DNA of 64,000 nt. Origin: Taenia hydatigena (lineage: Eukaryota; Platyhelminthes; Cestoda; Cyclophyllidea; Taeniidae). Within the stretch, counting starts at the first letter, position 1. The number at the start of each line of letters is the position of its first letter. The translations under genes and the position numbers were made by a program. Below are positions 1 through 13,149 of this stretch, piece after piece. The notes under the pieces were generated by a model. It worked only from the letters and a program-made list of their open reading frames with translations. It was not told the DNA's origin and ran no database searches. Location of the stretch: assembly GCA_036345935.2 (NCBI GenBank), contig JADWOT020000740.1:28001-92000 (forward strand). The letters run 5' to 3'.

Positions 1-3000
1 GATCCCATAGTCAGATAACTAGTCACTAAAACACATAAATAAACGCCATTAAAAATTTTTAAAATAAAGTTTATGCACAAAGGGCGCAAAAGAGAATTCG
101 TAGGCACCAAACTTATCAATGAAGGTAAAAAGCCTGCAAAAGTCGGAAAACGAACAAGCGGTTTAGTCAGCACTTTCAAGATCGACAACATGCAAGACGC
201 AGCCATGCGACTATCCATCCACAAAGCAAGCGGGGTCGATTTTAGCCTTACCGCCTCTTCTAGTCGCTAACTTTGCCTCCACTTGTTGGCTACCCAAATT
301 AGGCAGGAGCGATCAGGGGTTCAAATAAGTGAACGATTGCATTTAAGACCCTGCAAAACAAAGGACGGTAACTGTTATTTGCAATAGTAGAAAAGGATGT
401 CATGAATTAAAGTGGAAATTAGGGATAAGACGTCTCCTACTACAATCGCCTCTAGATGAATAACTAGCGCTCGCGCGGAAGGAATACAAAGCTAATTAAC
501 AATGCAAGGGTATGATGCCAGAGTTGCAACCTTGGGTCTTTGTGTAAGTCTGTGTGACACTCTACCACAAGAAACATTTGCAATGTCAGGATTTGTCACA
601 ACAATGAAACTGAGGAGAGGAAATCGGCCACCTAAGATCATTGTCCCTAAATCCCCGAGTTTATTGCTGCTTGGGTAAAATAGCAGAACTAACCAACTTC
701 AGTGGGGACGATGTCAATGGATGACCCTAGTTTATAAACAAGTCAGCGATTCGCGACGTATCAGGCCACACCATTCTTCTGTCATTAAAGGAAGTATTTG
801 AATTTGCGTGCATCTGATGGGTAACTAAGTAGGAGTGCTGACCTTTAGGTATGAAATTTCTCTACAATTTGACAAAAAGCCGGTCAATACAGTCCGTCAA
901 CATCAAATGAGGACGGTCTTTGTTGCTATGCGTTCCTCAGGTCGGATTAAGGTTAGCAGCCTATTTAAGCAGCATCAGCAGCAAGATATCAATGTATTGT
1001 TGGATGGATGTATTGCTGAGATCCTTAGAGCTGGCAAACCGATGCTGACAAAGCAGGCTGAAATTCCTGCAATGGTTGAGAAGCGGTCATCCAAAATAAA
1101 TGTTTCTTCCTTCCACGGGGCACATTGGAAACTCTCTCCGGTATCGCCTCTATTTCTTTAGTTTAATCACATTTTCTCATGAGCTACCAGATTACAAAAG
1201 TTGGAATGAGGAAAGGATGGAAATGAGATGGCTGGATAGAGGTTGCTGGCAGTCCAAAACCGCTTCACACCGTTGGTTACTTGGTATCACAGTTGACGTA
1301 TCTGAAGTATTTATGGCTTTACATAGCAGTGCACCAGACAAGGGGTCAGAGAATGGATATACGAAAGCAGAGGCTAGACTGATGAATCTGAATAGCTACA
1401 GCAAAGCCCAGTTTAATACGTCTTACTTCTCCCATTTTGACTTGTTGAATAACGGCTTTTCGATTTACCCTACACAAACCAAACGCTGAACTGCCTTGAA
1501 CTGGAATGCTCTGCAAACCAAAGGCATAGCAGTTATTAGGTAACCAAAGCTTTATGTCAAGAAAAATGACATCTCTGCTAGTTTTTTGTCTAGGGTCATT
1601 GTGTCCCCTTTAATCGGGAGCAAGTTATGCATGCCATGACTTTACTTTGCCAACAGTTCATCTGATCAGTTAAATTAAAATGCACTGGCAACTCGTTCAA
1701 AAGGGCAATTGATGATATTTAAAGCAACATTTTGTATAAAATCAGTCATTCTGTTGTTTTCTGTTTCCTTGACTCGTGAATTGTGCAGACAAGGCCGCAT
1801 TTAGAGCACATGCTAAGGAATGTCTGCCATTTTAAAGACATCTCTCTGTGGTACTGCGAGGTGGCCGTTACCTCATTACCTAGGCACGAAACTCCCCATG
1901 AGTCAAGCTCTCATGTGCGTTAGCACTATTTAGTCTTGATCCTATCTCCATGCTTCAGCCTTTATACGTGCTTTAAATTTAAAAGAAGACGATTTTGAAA
2001 AAGGAAGGCACAAACTGCTAAAATGGACCAAGACTGGGATATGATGGCATATTAATAATGTAGCATGCAGCGGCCGATGTTAACTAGAACTTATGAGCAT
2101 ACCTTACGTCATTACGATTGAATTCTTCTCCGTCATCCAGTGTGGAACTCGATTAGTAAAAGGTGTTGCAGGGTCTGTAGTGCCGTAACTATTGCTTAGA
2201 GATACAGGATTAACTCGATTCGAGGCATGGCATCAAAATATGTTTGATCCTGCGCCTCTTCATTTTGGCCAAGTGTGGGCACCATAGTGTGTGGTGGTAA
2301 GAACTAACGCAAGTATTCGGCTCCGATTTCGCTTTTAATTCAGCGAGGAAAAAATAAGCTGCCATAAATTCCGCCACTCCTCATTACGTTTGATAAAACA
2401 TCACGAAGAAAATATTGATTGAAGTAGCAAATACATGATCGGAAAGGAAAGCATTTACGTCAACTTTTAAGTCATTATTATAAGCAGAATGGGGATTCAC
2501 GCAAAGGGAAAGTGTTACCATTTTCAAGTATATGCAAATATCAGTGGACAATTCAGTTGGAGTGACGTAAAGAGCGTTCTTGCAGAAGGCGTCGAAGGAG
2601 AAGAAGATTGAAAGGTTATTTCACTGGTAAACCACCACATGTCCTTCCAAATGAGAATGGAAAACTACAATATCTACTGCTCTATTTCGGTGGTTCGCAA
2701 ATGCGGGCTCTTCTCTAAGATGTTTTAGTAAGTATCGCTTTGAACCTCAAAATTCGCCAATGCAAACAGTTCCAATTTATTAACCATCTTTTTATATATT
2801 GTCAACCACCGTAATAGAAGTTCTAGTGCAATAGAAAAAGGATGCAACGCTTACTTTTTGACTAAAAACTTCGAAATCACCACCAAATGAGCAGAAGGGG
2901 CAAAATTCTAAGTATTTTGCGTCTTTCTAATAAAAACTGACAAGAGGTTTCTTTCGATAAAAAGTGCGTGCAATTTGATGAACCGAATTTGAGTGGCGAT

Positions 3001-5028
3001 ATCACCGCATAAATTTATTACTGCTTTTCTAAAATTAGTACAAACAGTAGATAAACAGAACTGAGGTTTAAAATCCGCAATTACATCAATGCCTACACAA
3101 GCACCTGCTGAACTCGTGCTTAGGCACGGTAACCCACTTTTCCGTTGCACTTAAGTTTACTGCAATATATATTGCCTCTGCGTACCAAATATTGAGTGCT
3201 GCCACTGAAAAATTAAAGGCTGAGCACTCAATGGTAAACAAAAGTCTACGCGCTCACAGTTTCTGGAATGACATGGTAGGGGCACAAAATCCATCATGGA
3301 ATTTGGTAGTAACTCGAGAGAAAGGCCCGGCTAGTCCATTACAGATCGCGTTTACATATATATGGTCATGACAAAATCGTGACAATGGCCACCGCACTTG
3401 GGGAAATTGTGAGTCATTTAAATAAATCAATTTTTAACGTTGAATATTCAAATTGATAGTTAGTTACAAAGGTTCTCCCAATTATTTATGCACAAAGAGC
3501 ACAAGGCGCATTCTCAGTATAATTTTGATGGGATAAAAATTACGGCACAGCTATTTGCACTTTCTTGTAAAAAATATGATGCGATGCACTTGGCAACATG
3601 GCGCAGAGTATATGCATCACTCCGCATTCGTTCAAACGGTGATTTTAGCAATGCCAGAATGACGCCGCATTGTCCGAAGGCCGACGCTCAAATGGGTACC
3701 TGATTTATGTGGCAAGTCGAATCAGGATTTCGTTGATATCGTCTTTTTAAATGCAAAAATCAGATTGACGTTTGATTTTTGATTTGCCTAAGGTGACATA
3801 CTGCCAGAGAACAATCAGTGACCAAAGAAACACTGCTACGTTTCATTATCCCAAGCTAGACAGCGCACGCTACCTGATATTTTTAACGCTAAAGATTGAA
3901 AGATGATCAACGATAAATTTCTGCGCATTCTAAAGCAAATCAGAGCACAAACAACAAATTACAAGTCAGAGTGATCAACGCTCATAAAAGAGTTCAGCTT
4001 AGCCATTGCAAGCGCTCACCTAAGCGGTAGACATTGCTGTAGTAAAGTCGGCTGACAAGGAACGAACCAGTTTCTTCTTTTGCCCGTTAAGTAATTATCA
4101 TGTTATTCGACTCTAGATTACCGCGATATCGGACATTCATAGCCCTGTCTGCCTGCTATATTTGCAAGAATGGATAGAAAATTGCAAGCCTTCTTACCCA
4201 GATTAATGAGGTTTGCCAATTGGATGGCTACAACCCATGCATATGACAAATGTAACAAAGAGTAGCTATTACCAGTCGCATAATGTGATTCAGTGCATGT
4301 TACACACCCATCAGGAAGCAGTAACTTATGAGGGCGATGGAGGTGAGGCAATTGTTAGCGCAAAGGACAAAGACGAAGAGGAGGCAAACCATTTTTTACT
4401 TCCTCAGCAAAGTGGTAGCCAAAGCAGCAGGACTGTCAAACTTGTGGTGGCAGACATTCATTAATTAATCCCTTAAGCAGATTAAGGTAGTCACCGCTAA
4501 ATAGAAGAACATCAAAAATTGATAGGAACAATATGTTCGCATATAGGATCACAATGGGGTAGAGAAAGGAGTCAACATGAGCCAGCTTCGGAATGAAGTC
4601 GAAAATTATGAATTCAGATTCACCTAGCAAAATGAATAGCACATTAATTCCTGTAACTTGTTTAGCCTGGCTTAATTTCTCTAGATTTCAGGAAAAGTGT
4701 ACCATCGCTTCAAGCAAAACCACTAAATAGACGGAGTAGAAATACTTTGACTTATCCACATTCAAAGCCCGAAGCTACTTTTCCTTAAAAGTATGGTATT
4801 TTTATGCGTGGATCTTTCGTTTGCCCCCAAAAGTGATACAAATCAAAGGTTGTACATATTGTCTCAAATAGGAAAAGTATATTGATGGGTGTGGCAGTAT
4901 TTTCACTCGTGCAGTAGGGCATTTGGTTGGAAGCTCTCAGAAAGCTTCCAATTTGATAATGCATCCTCTGCACCAAAGAAGAAAATCACAAAGAGAATGC
5001 CTGTGTAGGTTAAAGTACGAGTGCCTAA
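1..5028. other. No convincing gene in the first 5 kb
   Basis: I see no recognisable protein, RNA gene or repeat here. Several short open frames occur. The longest are two overlapping plus-strand frames at 835-1161 and 1100-1489 (about 108 and 129 codons). The first opens on GTG rather than ATG, neither has a recognisable motif, and they overlap in different frames, so I leave them uncalled. A 65-codon basic frame with an ATG lies at 73-270, also without a recognised motif. Confidence 0.4.
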
Positions 5029-5240
5029 TCATTTCTTAGGCAGTTGCAAGCGATAATCGGGAAGAATAGCATTCGTAGCGCGCTCAAAGCGAAAGGGGTG
5101 TAAAGAAGGGCTTATGAACCATCGACCAGCGTCAGTGTAAGGGCAATCTCGGTCGTTTTTGCTGTTTACCGCCATTACTGCGACCATCTCTACGGCTGCG
5201 CACACGGCGACCAACGTGATTCGCACTGGCATATAAATGA
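5029..5240 (-). repeat. Inverted repeat, left copy (pairs with 5,660-5,905)
   Basis: Reverse-complemented, this segment aligns with plus-strand 5,660-5,905. Shared landmarks include GTTGGTCGCCGTGTG, CGTAGAGATGGTCGCAG and, at the far end, ACGAATG..ATT..CCGATTATC..TTGCAACTGC. Both copies can be read as related peptides sharing motifs such as VEMVA and YTDA, but the frames diverge and stop soon after. I estimate about three quarters identity by eye. The copies are separated by about 420 bases. The origin is not recognised: it could be an old inverted duplication, a foldback element or remnants of two copies of one exon. Confidence 0.7.
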
Positions 5241-5659
5241 AGCAGGTTTAAGGGTTCGGTACAGTTTGACGCTAGTTCGTACCCTGCGACCTTTTCATCG
5301 GTAAAGGAAGACACTACTCATACAAATGCTTGCTTGATTTCTCACCAACCATAGCATTTAAGCTCGGTCAATCACCTATGTTTTGTAGGCTAAGCATCAC
5401 TTACAACATCACCTGAATGAGTTTCGGCAAGCAGGAATGTAGGGCTAAAGTACGATGAGCACGAGCGTCACGCGAAAGAATCAAGAATAAGGCGACTAGT
5501 ATATAAGCGGACACATCAGAGCACTTAAGTCGGTTCCAAAGAAAACAGAGACAACCAAAAAACGGGGTGGGGAAGTTAGCCATGCTTGTATCCGCGGAAG
5601 TAGGCAACGTTAGATGAGGTTGTGAAGAGTTCACAATGTAGAAAGAAGTGGGCATTGTG

Positions 5660-5905
5660 GTCTGTGCAGAGGCCGCAATGTTGGTCGCCGTGTGGGCAGT
5701 CGTAGAGATGGTCGCAGCAATGGTGGTGTGCAGCCAACACGACCGAGGTTGCGCTTACACCGACGCTTGTGAAGAAACCTCTACATGCCACGGATGTGAA
5801 GGAGCTAGTAAAAAGGTGTACGTGCCTTTCTCTACGCCTCTCTTTTTTCGAAGGCGAAACGAATGTTATTAATCCTGATTATCACTTTCAACTGCTTAAC
5901 AAATG
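5660..5905 (+). repeat. Inverted repeat, right copy (pairs with 5,029-5,240)
   Basis: Plus-strand partner of the segment at 5,029-5,240. Homology runs from GTTGGTCGCCGTGTGGGCAG to TTTCAACTGC, with one better-conserved block around the VEMVA-coding stretch and another near 5,850-5,905. The middle is more diverged, with length differences. No known transposon terminus or domain is visible. Confidence 0.7.
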
Positions 5906-7368
5906 ACGAGGCACCTGTATTCACCCTGCATCAATCTTCCGTTAAAGGCTTTCCTTTTGAGTATACAGAATGCACTAGTGAATTAAAATTGCCGTAAGTT
6001 CTTTTCGTTTTTACGTGCTAATCGTTCGTCTTTATAAATATGTTCAGTGCTACGAAATGAGACGTTCCTGTATTGTGCGTACTTATGCATTTAAATTACG
6101 TTGATTCCCCGCAAAATGGATAAGAGGTTTCCTCTGTACGCTTAATTGTACACAGATTATTGTCAAGACCTTTGTAACAAATTATCACTTTGAATTATCA
6201 GAAACTAAATTTGATTTATTCGAATAGGAGTCAAACTCCTTAAGTGCAACTGGCATTGTCACAAGTCTGGCATGACTTCAGGTGCGTAAACATGTGGTCT
6301 GTAATACCCCGGCCAGACTTTTACCTTGGGTTACTATCGTGCTCCATGATGCCATTCCAAAAACTGTGATCGTGTCTGGAAATGACTACTGAGCATTTAA
6401 TTTCCACTGACAGCACTCAATATTGGACACGCAGAGACAACACACATTAAGGCAAAACATGGAGCCAGGCGGAAAAGTCTGACGTCACTGAGGTGGCTGA
6501 TGTCGGAGTCCATGCAAAGAGTCATGCTAACATCACCATCCTCATTGATGTCATCCATCATCCACCAATGCTCTCCCAGCCATGGAGTGTGATAATTTGA
6601 CCGGAGATAGGCGCGGACCTCGACGTGTGTGCTACTTATTTGCACCTTGTGGATTCGGTATGCAATGAGAGTAAATCCAGATTGAAGCCAAATTTTATTT
6701 CATTTCCTGCAGCGTATCTATCCTTTGGAGTCAATACAAGTTATTCTACTGATAAATCTGTTTGGATTGTTCAAAGCTGGTCTCATCTAGAAGGCAATTA
6801 TACCAGTATACAGATGGACCGAATCGTGCATCTCCACTGGTGTGGTCAATTTAGACGAATCAAACGCTTCACTTCAATCAAACTCGTTTTTGTGGAAGGC
6901 GGTTTTGCATTTAGCGATGGCAATGAAAACTTCCCGGTGGATTGACACCGTGACACGAGGATGTTTTGGAAGAAATGAACGACAAAAACACTTTAACCTT
7001 AAAATGTTACCAACGGAGTGGTCTATAACTTTCAATTCCAACGAACCCCTCAGTTGCAAGTAGATGTGGTGTCAAATTCGAATGCCCTTACTTCCATGCA
7101 CATCTGCCTACTCTTCGAGCCTCGATTGCGAAAGGAACGATTTGCTCAGTTAAATGAACGTTGTGTCCATGTCGACAGCGTAAGCTAAGTGTAAGGCGTT
7201 AATAGCGCCAGCCGTGTTCAAGTAGTGCTGCATGTGAATATTATTTCGTTATTTGGAGTAAGAAGAATGTAATAGAGTTACGCATACTGAGTCTGCAGCA
7301 TGTAAGTGCTTTCCCACACCAAGTGACCAAGTAGTACTCGAAAACAATAAGATTTAAAGATCACATTC
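5906..7368. other. Intervening region, possible 5' remnant of the guanylate cyclase
   Basis: Nothing here is firmly assignable. Overlapping plus-strand open frames at 6,625-6,945 and 6,842-7,063 are denser than elsewhere and lie directly upstream of the guanylate cyclase remnant, so they may hold decayed ligand-binding-domain exons. I could not match specific motifs. Confidence 0.25.
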
Positions 7369-8035
7369 ATGCGTCAAAAGATGACATTTGACATTGATGA
7401 TGGGAATAAGGCAGCGTTAATCCTCCTCCCCTCCTCCGATGCGACCAATCTAAACAGTCGGCTTCTGGTATTTGGGATGAAATATGCTATCCCACCTGTC
7501 CGGCAACATGGCGAAGAAATCTTTGGCACCACTTATTGTCTAGTATTGGCTTCTGTGCGCACGGCTTGCACGCCTTGATCTTTGCTTCCTACTTGGTGTG
7601 GCTGTGGGTGGTTAACAGGCAATTTCACCATCTCTTATGTGTCAGCATCTCTTCTGTTAGCTCTTTGCATGTAACCTCATGCTGCCCTGTCAGCTACTTC
7701 TGTTTTGTGTCCGTAGTGGCACACATCACCCTATTATTAGAAATGCGGAGTCGTGCGAGATGTGAGGATGATAAACTAACATCCCCAATTAACGGGAGTC
7801 ATTTGAGAAAAGACAGGGTTTTGAGCACATTATAATCGTGCGTGGAAGGACCCAAAAACTGGTGTTGCTTTTACAATTGGCATTGCTTCCCACCATCGTA
7901 GCCGAGCTCCACTCCAAAATGAGAGGAATGGGTCTATATTATTGCGTTTCCTAATTGCACGCACCACGCTATTGCGCAGATGCTGCCACCCCAGGAGATG
8001 CGCTACAACAACTTTTATTTGGCTTGTTGTTCTAG
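7369..8035 (+). pseudogene. Receptor guanylate cyclase pseudogene: end of extracellular domain and membrane region
   Basis: The first open frame (7,369-7,578) starts KMTFDIDDGNK and continues with a VFGMKY-like stretch before a HGEEIF motif. This resembles the last strands of a periplasmic-binding-type ligand domain (FD-x-G-D...VG-Y pattern) just before the membrane in receptor guanylate cyclases. The next frame (7,536-7,835) is strongly hydrophobic and could be the decayed transmembrane segment. Position and orientation fit the kinase-homology remnant that begins at 8,036. The match is weaker than for the intracellular domains, and the assignment leans on order along the sequence. Confidence 0.5.
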
Positions 8036-9895
8036 GGAGTTGAAGTCTACGTCAAGGAATTGGACCTACCCCGCATTCGGCTGCGCTCACGATTGATCGA
8101 GCACCTTGCAGCACTGCGAGAATCGCGACAATATAATGTCAGCACTTTCGTGGGATGCTGTGCGACGCCGCACTCCTTCAGTCTTGCCTTTCACTGCTGT
8201 CGTCTTGGGAGCCCTTGGTCGATTAAATAAGACCTCCTCCATTTAAGTAGCTTTCATTTTCGACATTTTCACACTTACATGCCTTCAACAATACCAACGA
8301 TTCGTGGACAAATTTGTGCAAATTATGGCAAAATGCGCACGAACATGACCACTTACTGACTTGCAGTGAATGACATGAAGTGCGGTTGGGGTCGTTCTAG
8401 AAAAGGCATATTAAGCACGATGTATAGGGAACGCACCGGTGATTCACAGCGAATACTTATTTCGAAGTCCCCAACGTCCTCACAAAAGAGCTTCTCCGAC
8501 ATCAAGCAATTTTTCTTTGTGTTGCCCTTCTCGTAGAACATTGACCCAGCCACTACGCATTTTATTATGTTCCATATGTTTCAGCATGGTCTTCCAAAAC
8601 TGATATTCCTCACCATTTAAAGGATTGCCGTCAGAACCATAAATGAGAGGGCTATGAAGACGAATGCCATGTTCCATTCTCACACCTCTTGCAATTGCTG
8701 CACAACAGCCTTTTGCAAGAACTACACATCTGCAACTCCAGCACTGATTCCATTTATGTGCAATGGACACTCAATTCAATGATACGCGACACACTACCGA
8801 CTTACCTACTATTGCGTTCTCACGTGTAGGATGTTATCAACAACAAAAGCATCACATTTGACTGGGATTTCAAGATCTCTCTCATAACTGAATCCATTGG
8901 GGTGAGTCGATGTTATCTTATTGCACTTGGGCGAATCTCTTCTCTATAATGTTTGTAATTACTACCTCCAGCGTGACGATACAAGGGGATGGAGTACCTC
9001 CACAGCACAAGCCTCAAAGCACACGGGAGACTCAAATCGACCAATCGCGTCGTCAATTGCCAGTAGGTTTAAAAATCACCGACTTTGACATTCTTAGAAT
9101 CTGTAATATAGCAGGCAGTTGTTCCTCAACCAACCCTGAAGTTTAGTTACGTTATCACTCCCTGCAATCGCATCTCATCTGCAGATAAATTGAACACAAT
9201 GCCCGAGCTACTGCGGCGTTGGCTGGAAAAAAGCCGGGCGACGTCTATGCATTGGGCATAATGTAGCACGAAGTCTATATATCAGATAAAACCATATGGA
9301 ATGGAAGATACTTCAGCAGTTGAGATTATAGAACGCGTCTGGAGCAAAGAAAAACCGCCTTTTCGGTTAGGAATGAGTATATCTTCTCACCCCAGGATAT
9401 TGCTATGAGCTTGTCAAGACCTTCGCAGGAGGAGATCAGACGCATTTAGTGACTCAATACTGTTCATGTATGGTGCAGTAAATGCACAAGTGGAAACTAT
9501 CACGCGCATTGTCGAGGCGGCCATGTCAGTCAGGGTATTTCTGAGGGAATTGCTAATATTTGCAGCACTTGACATCTGAATCATCGATGCGGCGTAGGAT
9601 TATCAAAGAAACCTTAAAAGTAATGTGCTTAGGTGACAAGAACAGAGATTAGTGCAGCTGCTACAGAAGTGTATTATCGACAGTCTAAAGGGAGTCGTGT
9701 GGCCTTGCGCTGTACTATGTCCTCTTTTTGATGGCAAAGCATCCATCAACCCCTGCTCCATTTGCCATCCCATCTTCATGAGATGGTTGTCCCACCAACT
9801 TACAGAGACATCGTTGAGCGAGCATGGCAGGACAGTCCTGGACAAAGACCGACATTTTAGGATCTGAATGAAGTGATTCAAGGGATGATCAGCGA
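8036..9895 (+). pseudogene. Receptor guanylate cyclase pseudogene: kinase-homology domain
   Basis: Four plus-strand blocks follow the order of a guanylate cyclase kinase-homology domain. (1) 8,036-8,228, after an acceptor-like TTGTTCTAG: VKELDLPRIRLRS then FVGCCATP. (2) 8,950-9,115: MEYLHSTSLKAHGRLKST, then after a frame change VGLKITDFD. (3) 9,186-9,360: MPELLR, then GDVYALGIM, then SAVEIIERVWSKEKPPFR. (4) 9,776-9,895: VVPPTYRDIVERAWQD, then GQRPTF. Damage is plain: an extra G near 8,985 shifts the frame before MEYLH, and in-frame TAG stops sit at 9,064, 9,264 and 9,858. In live receptors this domain is a catalytically dead kinase fold that regulates the cyclase. The gaps between blocks look like former introns. 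A minus-strand frame (8,480-8,770) lies in the 8.2-8.95 kb gap. Confidence 0.9.
8480..8770 (-). other. Unassigned coding-like open frame inside a pseudogene gap
   Basis: A 96-codon minus-strand frame, opening on GTG, contains a hydrophilic run NPLNGEEYQFWKTMLKHM that looks more protein-like than its surroundings. A second minus-strand frame follows at 8,353-8,553. It lies in the gap between two kinase-homology blocks of the plus-strand guanylate cyclase pseudogene. I do not recognise it; it may be a decayed exon of another gene or chance. Confidence 0.25.
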
Positions 9896-9939
9896 GATGC
9901 AGGTTTGCGATTATATTTGGCCCTCTCCACAATCCCGCA

Positions 9940-11535
9940 AGAAAAACAGGCATTGTAGAGCACATGCTCAAAATGATGGAGAACTACTCGAGTCGGATGG
10001 AAGATGTGAAAACTCGAATGGATGAACCAGAGAAGAAGAAGAGGAAGAAGGATCCTCTCATCTGTCGTTCGCTTCCTCCGAGAATTTCCTGTCACAATTT
10101 CTAGTTGGCAATGATGGTTGTTCGAATTACATGTTCGGCTTCAAATTGGTGCATGACCACGCAAATGTAGAGTCTAAGCAATGCGCGAGTGAAGAGTGGT
10201 GTTAAGCTGGAATTGTAAAGTTTTGGCGGAAGCGTTGAGGGTAAAAGTTGCACAGTGGCGCTTGAGGCCCACGATGAGGTGTTGATCTGCACTAGCGATA
10301 TCGTTGGCTTCACAACCATTTTAGCAATGTCCACGCCACTGCAGGTTGTTGATCTTCCCAACGGTCTGTTCACACCGTTTGACAGGACGATCGCACACTA
10401 CGACGTCCACAAGTTAGGTTTCATTAGGGACGCCTAAGTTTACTCATGAGCACAAGTTAGACACCAACTCATCGCATTTGGTAAACAAAACGAGAACTCT
10501 GCTTCTCCTACTAGCTTTGATGGTGTTGTCTATATCCCGATTTGCTAAGTAAGCAGGATTTCACTAAGGTTAAGGAAATGCCAGCTGTGAACCGGCCGTT
10601 TGTTTTGTTGAAATAGGATGGCATGCCAGTGTGTGGAACAAACGGTTGGTTGACGTCGCAGGATCTTACACCACGTCTCTTTGCTCGTCATTCTAACCGA
10701 CATACCTACGCCTCTCTCACCGAAGCACAGACACAGACAGAACAAAATGCTCAAAGTGAACGTCAATTGATGCCAGATTCGCCCGTTGTGGGTGAAGACG
10801 ATAGGAGGCGCCTACATGGCGACTCCGAAACTGTCAGTCCTTAATGGTCGCCGCGATGGCCCTCCACCTGCCCAGTGTTTGTGGCACATTCACCATCAAG
10901 CACTTGTTGTAGGTCCCCTTGAGGCTGCGCATCGTTCTGCATAGCGGTTAGTTGGATATGCATCCGACCCTGTCCTCTTTCCAATCCGTGCGTGCAAGGT
11001 GCATATCAACTTGTCCAAACGAATACCAACGACACTCAAGTGATGTCTTTGACAAAAGGGCATTCTGAGGCTAGAATTTAAAGCTGCACTTCGGCTATTT
11101 ATCTGACAATCCTACACCGGCTCCGTGCTCCTGTCCATGCGTGACATGGACGGATACATTCATTCTCCTAGAATAACAGTTGCACTGTTATTAAACGGGC
11201 AGCACGTGCTGATATCTATAATTCACTTTAAAGCTCTAATCAATTGGTACGCAGAATGCCCTACAAAATGGCTCTTGATCTAATGTCAATCATAATCCCT
11301 TTTCATTGAAACTGCAAAATATACCAAGCGTTGCCTGGCGTTGGGCAAAGGTTACTTGTCCATTTGCAGGACCTTATGTTACTGGTGTCGTAGGACCTAC
11401 AATATCTCGTTACTGCCTCTTCGGCGCTGGAGTCAATCGAGCACTGAAAGTGGAGTCGTCTGGAGCCGCTCAGTGGAATACGCCTTGATCAACTTTCCTC
11501 TCACCATCGCCTCAACTTTAAACGTATCGCTCATT
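9940..11535 (+). pseudogene. Receptor guanylate cyclase pseudogene: dimerisation helix and cyclase catalytic domain
   Basis: Block 5 (about 9,940-10,105) reads IVEHMLKMMENYSSRMEDV followed by a Lys-rich helix and SLPPR, the linker/dimerisation coiled coil. Block 6 (10,213-10,420) contains SDIVGFTT (10,294-10,317), MSTPLQVVDLPN and FDRTIAHYDVHK. Block 7 (about 10,805-10,950) reads TIGGAYM, LSVLNGRR, then in a shifted frame AMALHLPSV and VPLRLRIVLHSG. Block 8 (about 11,369-11,535) follows a TTTGCAG acceptor: GPYVTGVVGPTISRYCLFG, GVNRALKVES. The first metal aspartate (SDIVGFT) survives. The second, in the usual GDAY motif, is Gly (TIGGAY), and the NTASR-type arginine is Lys, so the product would be inactive even without the stops (for example TAG at 10,910). 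The original enzyme made cGMP at the membrane. Confidence 0.92.
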
Positions 11536-13149
11536 TAAACTATTGTGGCTGTTTTAAGCTGGCGCAATGCGAGTACCTTTAATGTCACAATTTTTGCTAC
11601 AAATATCTGAATCCGGTCCTGTCTCTATGCATATTTTTCCTCGTCAGCTTTTGAAATTCATTGTTTAAAAGCATTCTCTGCTCTAAAAATCCAAGCGCAT
11701 TTACATAAACTTTGGTTTAACCCTTAAATTTTGGATATTCCATGCTTGAAAGAGTTTAGACCCCAGCCAATTATTGTAAACTGGCCGCTTCTCTAGTTGC
11801 TTGTTGTCTCGGATCGGTTGTTACAGCCCAGCAATGTTTCAGTGTCGTACACCCTACTTTTGCTCGAATGATGTGTTTAGTTCCATACTTTCCATCTGTT
11901 ACGCGTGAAAAACCGTTGTGGGATTCACACTATGCTAATGTTTACATGTTCATAAAAAACACAGAAGAAAGAGAATACGAGTGCAAACAAGGGTGTACAA
12001 TGTGAGTTAAAGGAAGAATTAATGTCAGCATTGTAGTACTTTAAGTGCGGCTGGGGAATTAGCTATTAAAGTAATAACTAGGAAGATTTTAGCCCCACAC
12101 TTGACTGCAAGAATTGTGATTCCGTACGCCTTCTATAATAACTTCCACTCAAATACCATGCCTGCGTACAAGTCGCACTTGCCCCTTACTGATGGCAAAA
12201 TTTTACAGGTAATGCTATACCTAGAAGAAGAAGGCAAATCACTTAAGCGCAATTTGAAGAATTGCTCAAAAGTAATAATTCTACTAATGGCCTGTTTACT
12301 ATTTTACAAGAAGCGGTAGCTGGATAGCTGATGGTGGCGACGATATGTTGAGATTTATCTTAAATAACGGAACTAAATTTGCACCATGAACTTGATATCG
12401 AAGTGTTGCTAACATTGTAAATAGAGTAGTAAGGGTTTTCTGTTAAAGCCAACCAAAATTTGGCTTTATACTTTGACAAGCATTTTTGGGTTGAATAAAT
12501 ACTGTCAATCAATTCGCTAAATTAGGAAGTATTTGAGTTTATGCAATCTACAATGGTTTACAAAGTAGCGAAATCAAAATAGATTCCAAATTGCAAAAAT
12601 ACGTTTGTTGAAGTTGAAGTAGAAGAGTCAGTGCTGCTAATTTTGAAATAGAAAAAGAAAAAGAACTTTATTGGGTGCATTATCAGTGCAAACTCAATTG
12701 ACGGCATTTTTATATTTTTTAGTCTTGTTTAGCTATCGCCAAAGAAAAACTATGACAAAGGTAATACTTCTATTCCTAGTTAATGGAAATCTGGCTGGTC
12801 TTAATATATTATGACAACTCGCTATTTGCTATTGGTGGGCTTCGATGCATGGCGTTGGTATCGTTGAAAGACAGTGACGTATCCCTTTCAATAAGTGGAT
12901 CGCAGGGAAACAAAGAGATTGGCCGACCAGATAAGTAGTTTGTTCATTGGTTTGGACAGAGTGTCCTCTTCTCGCGACTAGGGAGTACAACTGTGTGTGC
13001 TATGCCATCTCAAAATAGCATGCAAAATTTTTGACGGTATTCGATGAATGGGAAGCTTGTAGTAGGTATTGACTAGCAAGCTACCTTAGTGGCTGAATTA
13101 AATGAGGAGATTATATAAAGTTTGTTTGCCAATGCACTCAATAGTTATC
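11536..13149. other. Non-coding stretch
   Basis: No gene, RNA or repeat recognised. The stretch is AT-rich with runs of A and T between 12,400 and 12,720. One 72-codon plus-strand frame at 12,101-12,319 has no motif. Confidence 0.4.

Noticed and set aside
5600..5790. A histone-like reading of the LVAVWAVVEM stretch in the 5-kb inverted repeat
   Set aside because: Only a few small residues agree with the H2[12 protein letters not shown] helix. The surrounding DNKKT, LLGGV and LLPKK signatures are absent.
10420..10437. Reading GFIRDA as the ETIGDA motif at the end of the cyclase block
   Set aside because: The real equivalent (TIGGAYM) occurs about 370 bases downstream and continues correctly into LSVLNG. 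The earlier match probably lies in former intron sequence.
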